64,000 bases of DNA, taken from contig JABGOU010000006.1 of NCBI GenBank assembly GCA_018645325.1, positions 1 to 64,000 on the forward strand, in the 5' to 3' direction. Numbering within the stretch: position 1 is the stretch's first letter; each line of letters opens with the position of its first letter. Under the pieces are notes generated by a model that saw only the letters and a program-made list of their open reading frames with translations, ran no database searches and was not told the DNA's origin. The translations under genes were made by a program, and so were the position numbers. Positions 1 through 8,219 of the stretch are shown here, one piece after another. The stretch is from Desulfobacula sp. GTDB lineage: Bacteria > Desulfobacterota > Desulfobacteria > Desulfobacterales > Desulfobacteraceae.

Positions 1-1
1 A

Positions 2-220
2 AGAAAACTTTCCACAGAGCATTATCATCTTTTTGTTGAAGTTATTTTCAAAAAAAAACAAAAACTCATGGATCAGGTCAATATCACCCTTTATGTCGAT
101 GGCAATTTTCCAAAAAAATATATCCAACCCATCATAAAATCCATGAACTCATGTGCCGTGAAAAATCAACTTCACCCGGACATAACATTTAATACATCTG
201 TGGTTTATCCTGAAAAATAA
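2..220 (+). CDS. OsmC-like protein, C-terminal fragment (cut by window edge)
   Basis: The frame is open from the left edge to a TAA at 218-220 and gives 72 residues. The tail has the pattern of the OsmC/Ohr fold: a strand segment around VNITLYVDGNFPKKY, then a helix carrying the conserved cysteine in IIKSMNSCAVKNQL, then a final strand ending near NTSVVYPEK. OsmC family proteins reduce organic hydroperoxides or have unknown thiol roles, and here only one of the usual two cysteines lies inside the window. The start and N-terminal half are missing, so the assignment rests on the tail alone and is moderate. The gene converges on the minus-strand glutamate synthase-like gene, with a hairpin terminator between them. 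Confidence 0.5.
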   Translation, partial: RKLSTEHYHLFVEVIFKKKQKLMDQVNITLYVDGNFPKKYIQPIIKSMNSCAVKNQLHPDITFNTSVVYPEK

Positions 221-278
221 TCGTACGCTTTTGGATGCAGAACTTGTCTGGTTCTTTAAGGCAATAGTTTTAAACCAT

Positions 279-316
279 AAAAGGGCTCTTGCATATTAAT
301 ACAAGGCCCTTTTACA
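279..316. terminator. Bidirectional rho-independent terminator
   Basis: AAAAGGGC...CTTG pairs with CAAG...GCCCTTTT around a loop of about ten bases. The stem has A-runs on one side and T-runs on the other, so it works in both directions. It lies between the convergent OsmC-like and glutamate synthase-like genes. Confidence 0.75.
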
Positions 317-352
317 TTTAACTCTAACTTTAGGATTAGGTTAAAAATTTTT

Positions 353-2011
353 CTATGAATTTAATATTTTTTTAGCACTTTCATTGTTCACATCAGACAC
401 ATGGGGAATGCCTGTTTCAATAGCTGTTTCCCGATTACCTGAAAAAATTTCCTGGCGTGTAATCTGATTTAATGAAAATTTTCTAGCCCCGGCCATTAGT
501 TGCTGCAGGCCGCAATAAAGTTTATCAGCCTGTGTATAGAAACCAATGGCTCCATATGGAATCTTCTTTATTTCATCTTTCCCAATTTTTTTCTCAAGGT
601 CATGGTAACCGGCAAAAATTTCATCAGCTGTCTTTCCGACTTGCAAAACATTTTTCGGCAGCTCATTCCATGTACCGTTCACATCTGCCCTTCGATCAGG
701 ATAGATGGCACCTTCTATATTTGAGCCTAAAAATCCAGGAATCATGATGGCTCTTCCCATGCAAATTAATTTTGTATATGGAGCTCCTAAGGCCAATGCT
801 TTAAAAATATGATCTTCAAGGGCAAATCCACCTGCAAAAGACATGTCCACAACATTTTTTCCTTTTGCTGATAAAATGCTCGCATATTCATGGGCTTTTG
901 AATGAAGATTAATTGAAGGAACTCCCCAGCTTTGCATCATATTCCAGGGACTCATACCGGTTCCACCTCCTGAACCGTCTATCGTCAGAAGATCCAGTTC
1001 AGCATCTGTTGCAAACTTAATGGCCATTGCCAACTCTTCCATGCCATAAGAACCTGTTTTCAGAGTGATTCTCTCAAAGCCGATGCTGCGAAGATATTCC
1101 ACGCTGTTCATGAAATCTTCCTGGACTTTGCTGACCGTATCAAAGTTAGTACCACCCAGCCGGCTGTGACGGGCAAAGGACTTAATGGCCCCCTGCTCAA
1201 ATCCCTGTTGAACTTCAGGCAGGGATGGATCAGGATCAACCACATACCCGCGTTTTTTCAGAAACATGGCATATTCAAGGCTTCTGACCTGTATTTCGCC
1301 GCCAATATTTTTTGCCCCCTGACCCCATTTTAATTCAATAATACACTTGTTGCCATATTTGTTCACAACATACTCTGCCACACCATTTCTTGTATCTTCA
1401 ACATTGAGCTGAACAATAATGGCACCATAACCGTCAAAATACCTTAAATAGGTCTCAATCCTGCGGTCTAGCTCAGGCGCCTTAACAATTTTACCTTTTT
1501 TGTCAGTTTGCGGACCAATTTCAGAATCTCTATCCACACCCACCACATTTTCACCGATCACAACAGGGATACCAATCAATGCACCACCAATAGCAAATGA
1601 GTCCCAGTATTTTTCTGCAATAAGTGTTGATCCCAGTGCGCCGGTCATCATTGGCATGCGAATTTTTGTCTTGGTTTTGCTCCCAAACTCTGTTTCAAGA
1701 CTGACGTTGGGGAAAATACAGTCATCCGGGTTATTTGTCATATCACCTGTAAGACCTGCAGAACCATAGGCATATCCCTGGATTCTAAGGGAATTATAGG
1801 ATACCCCCACATGGGTGGTATTGTTTGCACCTGCCGTGACCAGACCATAACTTCTTGGATACAACAATTTCCTTCCAACCATGCTGGACAGCCATGTTTC
1901 GCACTTGCCTTTACAATCTGCCCGGCATAATGTGCAAAGGCTTGATTCGCAGGCATTCCCCCTGTTTATGGTTCCCAGGGCATCATTTCCTTTTGAGAAT
2001 CTCATTTCCAT
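353..2011 (-). CDS. FMN-binding glutamate synthase-like protein (GltB catalytic/FMN domain, stand-alone)
   Basis: This 552-residue protein matches the FMN-binding, (beta/alpha)8 synthase domain of glutamate synthase without the amidotransferase domain, the arrangement seen in archaeal-type GltB. Supporting stretches are the glycine-rich phosphate-binding run LTIDGSGGGTGMSP, the segment GQGAKNIGGE and a late FAGGFALEDH stretch. The N-terminus carries a dense cysteine cluster (CESSLCTLCRADCKGKC) that could bind an iron-sulfur centre. The start at 2011 is supported by AGGAGC seven bases upstream. N-methylglutamate synthase subunit C belongs to the same family, so a role in amine metabolism rather than ammonia assimilation is possible. 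A terminator-like hairpin lies in its leader. Confidence 0.8.
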   Translation of the reverse strand: MEMRFSKGNDALGTINRGNACESSLCTLCRADCKGKCETWLSSMVGRKLLYPRSYGLVTAGANNTTHVGVSYNSLRIQGYAYGSAGLTGDMTNNPDDCIFPNVSLETEFGSKTKTKIRMPMMTGALGSTLIAEKYWDSFAIGGALIGIPVVIGENVVGVDRDSEIGPQTDKKGKIVKAPELDRRIETYLRYFDGYGAIIVQLNVEDTRNGVAEYVVNKYGNKCIIELKWGQGAKNIGGEIQVRSLEYAMFLKKRGYVVDPDPSLPEVQQGFEQGAIKSFARHSRLGGTNFDTVSKVQEDFMNSVEYLRSIGFERITLKTGSYGMEELAMAIKFATDAELDLLTIDGSGGGTGMSPWNMMQSWGVPSINLHSKAHEYASILSAKGKNVVDMSFAGGFALEDHIFKALALGAPYTKLICMGRAIMIPGFLGSNIEGAIYPDRRADVNGTWNELPKNVLQVGKTADEIFAGYHDLEKKIGKDEIKKIPYGAIGFYTQADKLYCGLQQLMAGARKFSLNQITRQEIFSGNRETAIETGIPHVSDVNNESAKKILNS

Positions 2012-2080
2012 AACTCTTGCTCCTAATTTAAAGGTGTTATTATTCTACATTTCCTCATTGAAATGAATTCCTGAAAACAA

Positions 2081-2121
2081 AAAAGGCGCTTCTCTGATCA
2101 TAAATCAGAGTAGACGCCTTT
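2081..2121 (-). terminator. Terminator-type hairpin in the leader of the glutamate synthase-like gene
   Basis: Read on the minus strand, AAAGGCG and CTCTGAT pair with ATCAGAG and CGCCTTT, with a small internal bulge, and a run of six T follows immediately. This is a textbook intrinsic terminator, but it sits about 70 bases upstream of the ATG at 2011, inside the expected 5' leader, and the plus-strand neighbour diverges. It may therefore be an attenuator or riboswitch expression platform. No known aptamer was recognised. The remainder of 2012-2460 is AT-rich intergenic DNA. Confidence 0.6.
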
Positions 2122-2295
2122 GTCATTTTTATATTTATTTTTACGCCGTTGTAAAAATAAATTCAATTAAAAGTATCTCTTACGATTTTTAATGTCAACT
2201 AAATTTAATTTTGATGTCTTCTGGAATCATATAGATTGTTGATTAACAACTAATTTAATACCAGAGTGTGGTTATGTTTTTCAAAAATAAATCAT

Positions 2296-2325
2296 ATCAA
2301 TGAAATGCAAATCAATGAAATGCAA
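2296..2325 (+). repeat. Two tandem copies of a 15-bp unit
   Basis: ATCAATGAAATGCAA occurs twice in direct succession, about 135 bases upstream of the ornithine cyclodeaminase-family gene. Perfect tandem 15-mers are compatible with a paired regulator-binding site or simple slippage. No promoter is obvious beside it. Confidence 0.6.
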
Positions 2326-2460
2326 CTTGCAATCCATCACTTTATAGAATAATTTAATCTGATTGTTTATCGTAAATTTCCTTTTTTATGATCTTTGAAT
2401 AGATCTAAATATTGGAAATCATCGTATATTCCTTAAAATATAGAATTTTGGAGGTTTGCA

Positions 2461-3429
2461 ATGGAAATTATTTCAGAGAATCAGGTTAAGCAGCTGTTGC
2501 CTGCAGACCATGCCATTGAGGTAGTTGAGCAGGCATTTAAGGACTATTCAAAAAATGTCATATCAATGGGGAAAAGGGGAACTCTTGATGTTGATTCCAA
2601 TGGAGATGCCTGCATCTTTCTTCCAGCCGTTCATAAAAGAAAAAAATATTATTCAATGAAATATGCGGCCAGTTTTCCAAGCTGTGGTGCTAAAGGGCTG
2701 CCAACAGTTCAAAGTGTGATTTGGATTTTTTCTGCTGAAACAGGTAATGTGTGTGCGATGATTCAGGCAAATGCTTTAACTGCAATTAAAACAGGTGCTG
2801 CCTCAGCAGTCGCCACCCGATACCTGGCAAAAAAAGATGCCGGCGTTCTCACAATTATCGGTGCAGGGAATCAGGCACAAATGCAATTGGCATGTATATC
2901 ACAGGTCAGAGATTTGAAAGAAATCCGATTGGTAGACCTTAATCTTGACAAATGTGAGAATTTAAAAAACTGGACCATAAAAAATCTGGATTTATGTATT
3001 CCCATCATTATGTCTTCTACAGCAGATGAAGCTGTTAAGTATGCTGATATTATCGTTACCTGTACCACCTCAAGCCGCCCTGTGTTAAAAGGTGAACTTA
3101 TTAAGCCGGGAACCCATATCAATGCCATAGGATCCTTTACTCCCGAGATGCAGGAAATAGATGCGCAGACAGTATTGAGATCTGATAAAATTATTACTGA
3201 TGCCGTTAAGGAAACCTGGAACTGTGCAGGCGACCTTATAGTTCCAGTCAATAAAGGCTTGATTCCCAGGACAACTGCCATTTGTGAACTTGGAGATATT
3301 ATTGAAAAAAAAATTACTGGACGCTCTTCTAATGAAGAGATTACCTTGTATGAAAGTGTTGGTTTTGCACCGCTGGATCTGGCTGTTGGCATAGAAACCT
3401 TTCAGCGGCTGAAGTCTTCACTTAAATAG
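2461..3429 (+). CDS. Ornithine cyclodeaminase / mu-crystallin family protein
   Basis: The 322-residue protein has the length and order of the family: a substrate lysine region in YYSMKYAASFPS, the family helix TAIKTGAASAVATRYLA, then a Rossmann NAD(P) site with TIIGAGNQAQMQL and an acidic strand end RLVDLN. Members include ornithine cyclodeaminase, L-alanine dehydrogenase and NADPH-dependent Delta1-pyrroline-2-carboxylate reductase. The island 17 kb downstream encodes aconitase X, whose bacterial product is pyrroline-2-carboxylate, so the reductase activity is an attractive inference that the sequence does not prove. A GGAGG site precedes the ATG by about six bases. The sigma-54 activator follows 150 bases later on the same strand. 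Confidence 0.85.
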   Translation: MEIISENQVKQLLPADHAIEVVEQAFKDYSKNVISMGKRGTLDVDSNGDACIFLPAVHKRKKYYSMKYAASFPSCGAKGLPTVQSVIWIFSAETGNVCAMIQANALTAIKTGAASAVATRYLAKKDAGVLTIIGAGNQAQMQLACISQVRDLKEIRLVDLNLDKCENLKNWTIKNLDLCIPIIMSSTADEAVKYADIIVTCTTSSRPVLKGELIKPGTHINAIGSFTPEMQEIDAQTVLRSDKIITDAVKETWNCAGDLIVPVNKGLIPRTTAICELGDIIEKKITGRSSNEEITLYESVGFAPLDLAVGIETFQRLKSSLK

Positions 3430-3579
3430 TTATATGTGCTGGAACACAGATATTCTGGACAGGCACTTAAAATTATGATTTAAATATTTACCTGAACAAT
3501 ATTACAACCTGTGGGCAACATAAATAGCATGCCGAGCATATTTCTGATCAAAATATGCTTATTTTAGGATTAATGAGAA

Positions 3580-5325
3580 ATGGATATCATTCGGAAAAAT
3601 TATTTTAAAGCAATTGTAGGGGCATTTGACGGGCCCGTGTATGTCTGTTCCTCGGACAATACCATTGAATACGTCAATCAAAAGGTTATAGATGAAATGG
3701 GTAGGGATATAACGGGCCAGCATTGTTTTAAAGCGTTACACGGATGTGAAAAAATCTGTTCATGGTGCAAGGAACAGGAAGTTTTTAAAGGAAAAACTGT
3801 TCGATGGGAGTTTGAACATCCGAAAACGGGTAAATGGTTCAACTATATGACGTCACCCATTTTCCATTCCGATGGATCCGTATCCAAATTAACCTTATGC
3901 GCTGATATTACAGAAAATAAACTGCTTGAAAAAGCGTTAACAGAGAGCACACGAAAGCTTACGACCCTTATGGGAAATCTGTCTGGAATGGTATACCGTT
4001 GCAAAACAGATGCGGAAACCAGTATGGAGTTTGCCAGCAAAGGGTGTTACAAACTTTTGGGATATAAGGCTTCAGAGTTGATTGGTAAAAGTACGACAGC
4101 GTATCAACATATTGTACACCCCCAGGATAGAAAAAATCTGCTTAGATGTGTGGCTGCCGCATTGGATGAAAAAAGGTCCTACAGCTTCATCTACAGAGTT
4201 AAAAAGGCCACTGGAGAAATAATCTGGGTTTGGGAACAGGGCGAGGGTGTGTTTTCTGATAGCGGTAAGCTGATGGCCCTGGAAGGGTTTATAACCAATG
4301 TTACAGAGCAAAAAAAAGTCGAACTGGATCTTCGAAATGAAAATACCAAATTAAAAAACTCCTTTAAAGATCGATATAAGTTTGGAAACATTGTGGGCAA
4401 GAGTGATTTAATGCAGGCTGTTTATGATCTGATACTACACTCTTCTTCAAATAATGCCAATATTATTATTTATGGTGAATCAGGGACGGGTAAAGAGTTG
4501 GTGGCACACAGCATCCACAACTTAAGCGACAGAAAAAAGAATGCTTTTGTAGCGGTTAACTGCGGCGCCATTAATGAAAATCTTATCGAAAGTGAGTTTT
4601 TCGGTTATAAAAAGGGGGCCTTTACAGGGGCATCATCAGATACGCTTGGATATTTTGATAAATCAGATGGCGGATCTCTTTTTTTAGATGAGCTTGGTGA
4701 GATGAGCATGAGCATGCAGGTCAAGCTTTTAAGGGCCATAGAGGGTCAGGGATACACACCCGTGGGTGGCAATAGTGTAAAAACATCTGACTTTCGAATC
4801 ATTGCTGCAACCAACCAGAATTTAAAGGAATTGATTAAGAATAAAAGGATGAGAGAAGATTTCTATTACCGTATTCATATTTTACCCATATTTTTACCGC
4901 CTTTAAGAGAACGCAAAGAAGATATCCCCTTGTTAATTGATCATTTCATACAAATATATCCAAACAAAGACTCAAAAAAAATAACAATGCCGAATCATAT
5001 AAGAGAAGCCTTCAACAGATATGACTGGCCCGGTAATGTCAGAGAACTGCAGAATGCAGTCTATCGTTATTTAACCCTTGGAGAGATCGTTTTCATCAAT
5101 GAAGAACCCATGTTGGAAAATAATTTATATGAAAATTTTCATAAAGATATTTCCGGCAGTCAAAAAGGGTTGGATATAGTAATGGCCCAGTTGGAAAAAA
5201 AAATCATTCTAAAGACATTGGAAAAATTTCAGTGGAACCGCGGTAAAACTGCAGAATACCTGAATATTGATCGAAAAACACTTTATCGTAAAATTAAAAC
5301 CCTTGATGTGATAATCCATAAATAA
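3580..5325 (+). CDS. PAS-PAS sigma-54-dependent transcriptional activator
   Basis: Domain order over 581 residues: an N-terminal PAS (about 10-112) with a cysteine cluster HGCEKICSWC, a second PAS (about 130-245), the AAA+ sigma-54 interaction domain with Walker A GESGTGKE at 299-306, GAFTGA loop at 346-351 and Walker B LFLDE at 367-371, WPGNVREL, and a Fis-type helix-turn-helix near the end (RGKTAEYLNIDRKTLYRK). The intact GAFTGA means it should contact sigma-54 and open promoters. The cysteine-rich PAS may sense redox state or a ligand. It is not preceded by a kinase and lacks a receiver domain, so it is probably a direct sensor. The nearest sigma-54 promoters lie at 7.7 and 8.1 kb and are its likely targets. 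Confidence 0.93.
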   Translation: MDIIRKNYFKAIVGAFDGPVYVCSSDNTIEYVNQKVIDEMGRDITGQHCFKALHGCEKICSWCKEQEVFKGKTVRWEFEHPKTGKWFNYMTSPIFHSDGSVSKLTLCADITENKLLEKALTESTRKLTTLMGNLSGMVYRCKTDAETSMEFASKGCYKLLGYKASELIGKSTTAYQHIVHPQDRKNLLRCVAAALDEKRSYSFIYRVKKATGEIIWVWEQGEGVFSDSGKLMALEGFITNVTEQKKVELDLRNENTKLKNSFKDRYKFGNIVGKSDLMQAVYDLILHSSSNNANIIIYGESGTGKELVAHSIHNLSDRKKNAFVAVNCGAINENLIESEFFGYKKGAFTGASSDTLGYFDKSDGGSLFLDELGEMSMSMQVKLLRAIEGQGYTPVGGNSVKTSDFRIIAATNQNLKELIKNKRMREDFYYRIHILPIFLPPLRERKEDIPLLIDHFIQIYPNKDSKKITMPNHIREAFNRYDWPGNVRELQNAVYRYLTLGEIVFINEEPMLENNLYENFHKDISGSQKGLDIVMAQLEKKIILKTLEKFQWNRGKTAEYLNIDRKTLYRKIKTLDVIIHK

Positions 5326-5327
5326 AG

Positions 5328-5433
5328 GTGATTATTCAGCTCTTACGCTTGAACCCGCCCTGTCTGATGGATATTTGTGTTCGATGCTAAACGCTTAACC
5401 TCCTTCAAATATCCATCAGACAGGGCTTTGGGG
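5328..5433. repeat. 105-bp hairpin repeat, copy A
   Basis: The core is a perfect 21-bp inverted repeat (arms 5357-5377 and 5406-5426, beginning GCCCTGTCTGATGG) around a 28-base loop. The whole 106-bp unit recurs in opposite orientation at 23399-23503 with only scattered differences, including flanks beyond the hairpin. There is no T-run, so it is less a classical terminator than a small dispersed or MITE-like element. It begins right after the activator stop and reaches 18 bp into the 3' end of the minus-strand methyltransferase, whose last residues PQSPV and stop codon are encoded by the repeat. Confidence 0.9.
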
Positions 5434-6849
5434 ATATAGAAACCGCTCTTCCACCCCCTTGTTCTTTAGATATGCAACAAGTTCCGATTGAACATCTCCG
5501 GGAAGCTGAGGTTTCACATACTCCATCAGCATTTTGGATTTTTTTTGTTCAATCTTTTCAAAAATCGCTGAATCTATATTTTCATACACCTTTGGCCCTT
5601 TTATTCCAATATCCGGGCTCCAGATCTCTTGTCGACACAGTTTGGCCGTATGTGCCGAAGTCATATACTCGCCGCCCACGCCAACATCGTGGATCACATC
5701 AAGTGCCAGGGTTTCATCGTCAACCCTGACATCCTCATGAATACGCTTCACCATACCCATGAGTTCGAGGTCAATGATAAATTTATCAAATGACATACAA
5801 TTAAAACTGTCAAGAATACCAGCACTGTGGATGATATAATTGATGTTTTCTTGAATGCATGTCAATAGAATCATCATACTTTCATACCCGCTTTGGACGG
5901 ATACCTTTTTTGCATCGCTTGACGCACCACCACCACGACAGGGCAAGCCATAGTTTCTTGCCAGTTTTGAAGCAAATTTGAGACACAGCGCGTGTTCAGG
6001 ATTTCCAACAACATAGGCACCAGAACGCATGTCTCCTGCAGTTGACTGACATCCGTAGACAACTGGTGTACCCGGCCTTACCATTTGTGTAATAGCTATA
6101 CCTGCAAGTGTTTCTGCATTACTCAATGCGATGAGGCCGGCCAGGGTTATGGGACCTGTGAACCCGGCTGAGGCACCCGGCGTAATGATAACGGGCTGGC
6201 CATGGGAAGAATAGGCAAGAATCGTATCAAGAGCGGTTTGATCCATTCGCAAAGGCGTCAGCGTGTTGACAATGGTCATGATTCTGGGTTTGCTTATCAG
6301 CTCGCTTTGGCTGCCAAACAAAATTTTAACCATATCAAGGGTCATGTCAACCTGACTTTTTCTTCCCTCTATGCCAAAGATAAATTTATCCGACAGGGTC
6401 ATGATATGGTAAAGCATTACAAGATGATTATTTTGAGGACTTATATCACTGGGCTCAACAAGAATCCCCCCGTTTACCTTAAACTTGTCGCTCTGATGCA
6501 CAAGCTTTGCAAATTCAATATAATCCTTTAAGAGCGCCCGTCTGACCTTCCCGTCTCTTTCCAGAATATTGGGAGCACCATAGCCGGGTGCAAATTCAAT
6601 GTGTTTCACACCACCTGAATCGCCGACAATAAAATCATGGGCTGGATTCCTGGCATACACCTTAAAATGATCCTTTGCTTTTCCCACCCAGTCCAGGATC
6701 TGATTCTCTGTAAAGAATGCTGTTTCTCCTTCAACTCTTACACCGTTTTCTTTCAAAAGATTCAAAATTTCCGGGTGATGGAAACCCATTCCTGTCCTGT
6801 TCAAGATCTTCATTGATGCATCATGAATTTTATTTATCTTTTCATTCAT
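5416..6849 (-). CDS. MttB-family (trimethylamine methyltransferase-like) corrinoid methyltransferase 1
   Basis: The 477-residue protein belongs to the MttB/COG5598 family, TIM-barrel enzymes that move a methyl group from a quaternary or tertiary amine to a cognate corrinoid protein. Typical blocks are the N-terminal helix IHDASMKILNRTGMGFHHPE, the barrel stretch NTLTPLRMDQTALDT, and the glycine-rich GLPCRGGGASSDAKKV. There is no in-frame amber codon, so it is a non-pyrrolysine member, the group that contains demethylases of glycine betaine, proline betaine, carnitine and gamma-butyrobetaine. It is co-transcribed behind the racemase-like gene (24-bp gap) from a sigma-54 promoter. Its extreme C-terminus is supplied by a dispersed repeat and may differ from relatives. 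No corrinoid protein lies in this operon. Confidence 0.9.
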   Translation of the reverse strand: MNEKINKIHDASMKILNRTGMGFHHPEILNLLKENGVRVEGETAFFTENQILDWVGKAKDHFKVYARNPAHDFIVGDSGGVKHIEFAPGYGAPNILERDGKVRRALLKDYIEFAKLVHQSDKFKVNGGILVEPSDISPQNNHLVMLYHIMTLSDKFIFGIEGRKSQVDMTLDMVKILFGSQSELISKPRIMTIVNTLTPLRMDQTALDTILAYSSHGQPVIITPGASAGFTGPITLAGLIALSNAETLAGIAITQMVRPGTPVVYGCQSTAGDMRSGAYVVGNPEHALCLKFASKLARNYGLPCRGGGASSDAKKVSVQSGYESMMILLTCIQENINYIIHSAGILDSFNCMSFDKFIIDLELMGMVKRIHEDVRVDDETLALDVIHDVGVGGEYMTSAHTAKLCRQEIWSPDIGIKGPKVYENIDSAIFEKIEQKKSKMLMEYVKPQLPGDVQSELVAYLKNKGVEERFLYPQSPV

Positions 6850-6873
6850 TGGATTCTCGCTTTAACTATTTTG

Positions 6874-7644
6874 TTACATATAACCATAAAATTGTTTGCG
6901 GACTACGGCTGAATGTACCCAGTCAATCAGCGTGGAAAAATCAAACACTGGTAATTTTATTTCTTTTTGAATTGCCCATGCATGGCTTGGAAAAAGCGTA
7001 CACTCTAATAAAAAAGCACCAATGTCCGGGTTTTTTGTGACAAGATCTTTTGCCAGACCGATCAGGCCCTGTTCCAGCTTATAGGTATTATAATGCCCAA
7101 CGCCGGACAGTATCTTTTTCATTTCCGGAAGCTCCTCAGCTCCGGCAACAACCAGTCGAGAAGGATCATGAATTCCGCAATTTGCTAATACAGGTGCTGA
7201 GTTTAAAACTTTACCATTTGCACAGAGAACACCGATTTTCTGTTTAGGTCTGAGCGAGCTTAGAATCATGGGGACCTGCATTAAGCTGGAAAAAAAACAA
7301 GGGGTATGAAGTTTTTCAACCACCTGTGGCAGGTAATTTGCAAAGTACCCACAGGCGCCAATGATCGCCCGGCACCCCTGCTGTTCCAGATACAGACCCG
7401 CATCCACAAGCTGGGATATAACATCCTGATCAAGTTTTGGAGATACCACTGACTCAACTGAAGCCGCATGAATACCATGAAACAAAACAGGATATTTAAA
7501 TGTCTGGGCATTCTCTACACTTCCCGGTGGAAAACTATATCCAGCCTGGCCGAATAAGATAATTCCGATTGCAACGCCACCCAGTATCTGTCCGTCGTTT
7601 GTGTTAAATTCTTCATCGGTTACAGCTTGTTGATAGGGATTCAT
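6874..7644 (-). CDS. Asp/Glu racemase-superfamily protein
   Basis: This 256-residue protein has two pseudo-symmetric halves, each with a candidate catalytic cysteine (IIGACGYF in the first and LLECTLFP in the second), as in the cofactor-independent Asp/Glu/hydantoin racemase and maleate isomerase superfamily. The start at 7644 is chosen because AAAAGGAGG lies five bases upstream; an in-frame TTG further out at 7662 falls inside that ribosome site. It is the first gene of the minus-strand operon with methyltransferase 1 and has its own sigma-54 promoter. The substrate is unknown. Hydantoin racemase is worth noting because a HyuA-type protein is encoded in the divergent operon. Confidence 0.75.
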   Translation of the reverse strand: MNPYQQAVTDEEFNTNDGQILGGVAIGIILFGQAGYSFPPGSVENAQTFKYPVLFHGIHAASVESVVSPKLDQDVISQLVDAGLYLEQQGCRAIIGACGYFANYLPQVVEKLHTPCFFSSLMQVPMILSSLRPKQKIGVLCANGKVLNSAPVLANCGIHDPSRLVVAGAEELPEMKKILSGVGHYNTYKLEQGLIGLAKDLVTKNPDIGAFLLECTLFPSHAWAIQKEIKLPVFDFSTLIDWVHSAVVRKQFYGYM

Positions 7645-7701
7645 AAGACCTCCTTTTGTCAATTTATGGCATTTTATTCACAAAACATTCAGTATGTATA
7701 A

Positions 7702-7717
7702 AGCAAAACCTATGCCA
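7702..7717 (-). promoter_or_regulatory. Sigma-54 promoter of the racemase/MttB-1 operon
   Basis: On the minus strand the sequence reads TGGCATAGGTTTTGCT, with GG and GC separated by exactly ten bases. It matches the -24/-12 consensus TGGCACG-N4-TTGC closely. It lies about 58 bases upstream of the start codon at 7644. It diverges from the second sigma-54 promoter at 8141. Confidence 0.8.
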
Positions 7718-8140
7718 GTAAAATATTAAAATTAGTCTGAATATTCAGGCCTTTTTTTTGGTTTGCCGATATGAACTGCCCGAATTCAATCGAGATTTGC
7801 CTTATTTTATGTCGGCCGACTTTTCCTTGACAAGAGCCTTGGCCTATCATAATTTATGAGTTAATTTATTCACAATTGCATCCTAAATCTATCTATAACC
7901 CTTTTTGTCTGGAAATTACAAGCTTCATCCTGGTTTTAGGGCACATCTGAGACTTATTCAGGCTCTTATGCCCCAAAAACTTAAAATAATAGAATTATCA
8001 GTGGGTTAAACCAAATTTAACATCTGATTAGGGCAATAACACCCCATTATATTAATTAACAATGGAATATTACTCTTATTAATTAAAATCTATCTTTATA
8101 ACTAACTTATATTACAAGGTATTTTTAAATCGTATCTCAT
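7718..8140. other. Divergent control region between two sigma-54 operons
   Basis: No gene is visible. The region separates two divergent sigma-54 promoters and is where enhancer sites for an activator would be expected. It contains a 10-bp palindrome GTCGGCCGAC near 7813 and a long imperfect inverted repeat, TTTTAGGGCA to TGCCCCAAAA, over about 7933-7979. A TTGACA-17-TAATTT match near 7828 on the plus strand is probably fortuitous. Which of these bind a protein cannot be told from one copy. Confidence 0.4.
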
Positions 8141-8156
8141 TGGTATAAGAGTTGCT
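8141..8156 (+). promoter_or_regulatory. Sigma-54 promoter of the methyltransferase operon
   Basis: TGGTATAAGAGTTGCT has the GG-N10-GC spacing required for sigma-54 and ends in a good TTGC -12 element. It lies 64 bases before the ATG at 8220 and should drive the six closely spaced genes from 8220 to 15544. Confidence 0.8.
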
Positions 8157-8219
8157 TATTACTAATTGTTTATTAACAAAAAGCCATAAACAACAAAAAT
8201 TTTGATCAGGAGGACTAAA

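Noticed and set aside
2316-2330. A sigma-54-like sequence, TGAAATGCAACTTGC, before the OCD-family gene
   Set aside because: It lacks the essential GG of the -24 element and lies inside the tandem 15-bp repeat, so it was not called a promoter.
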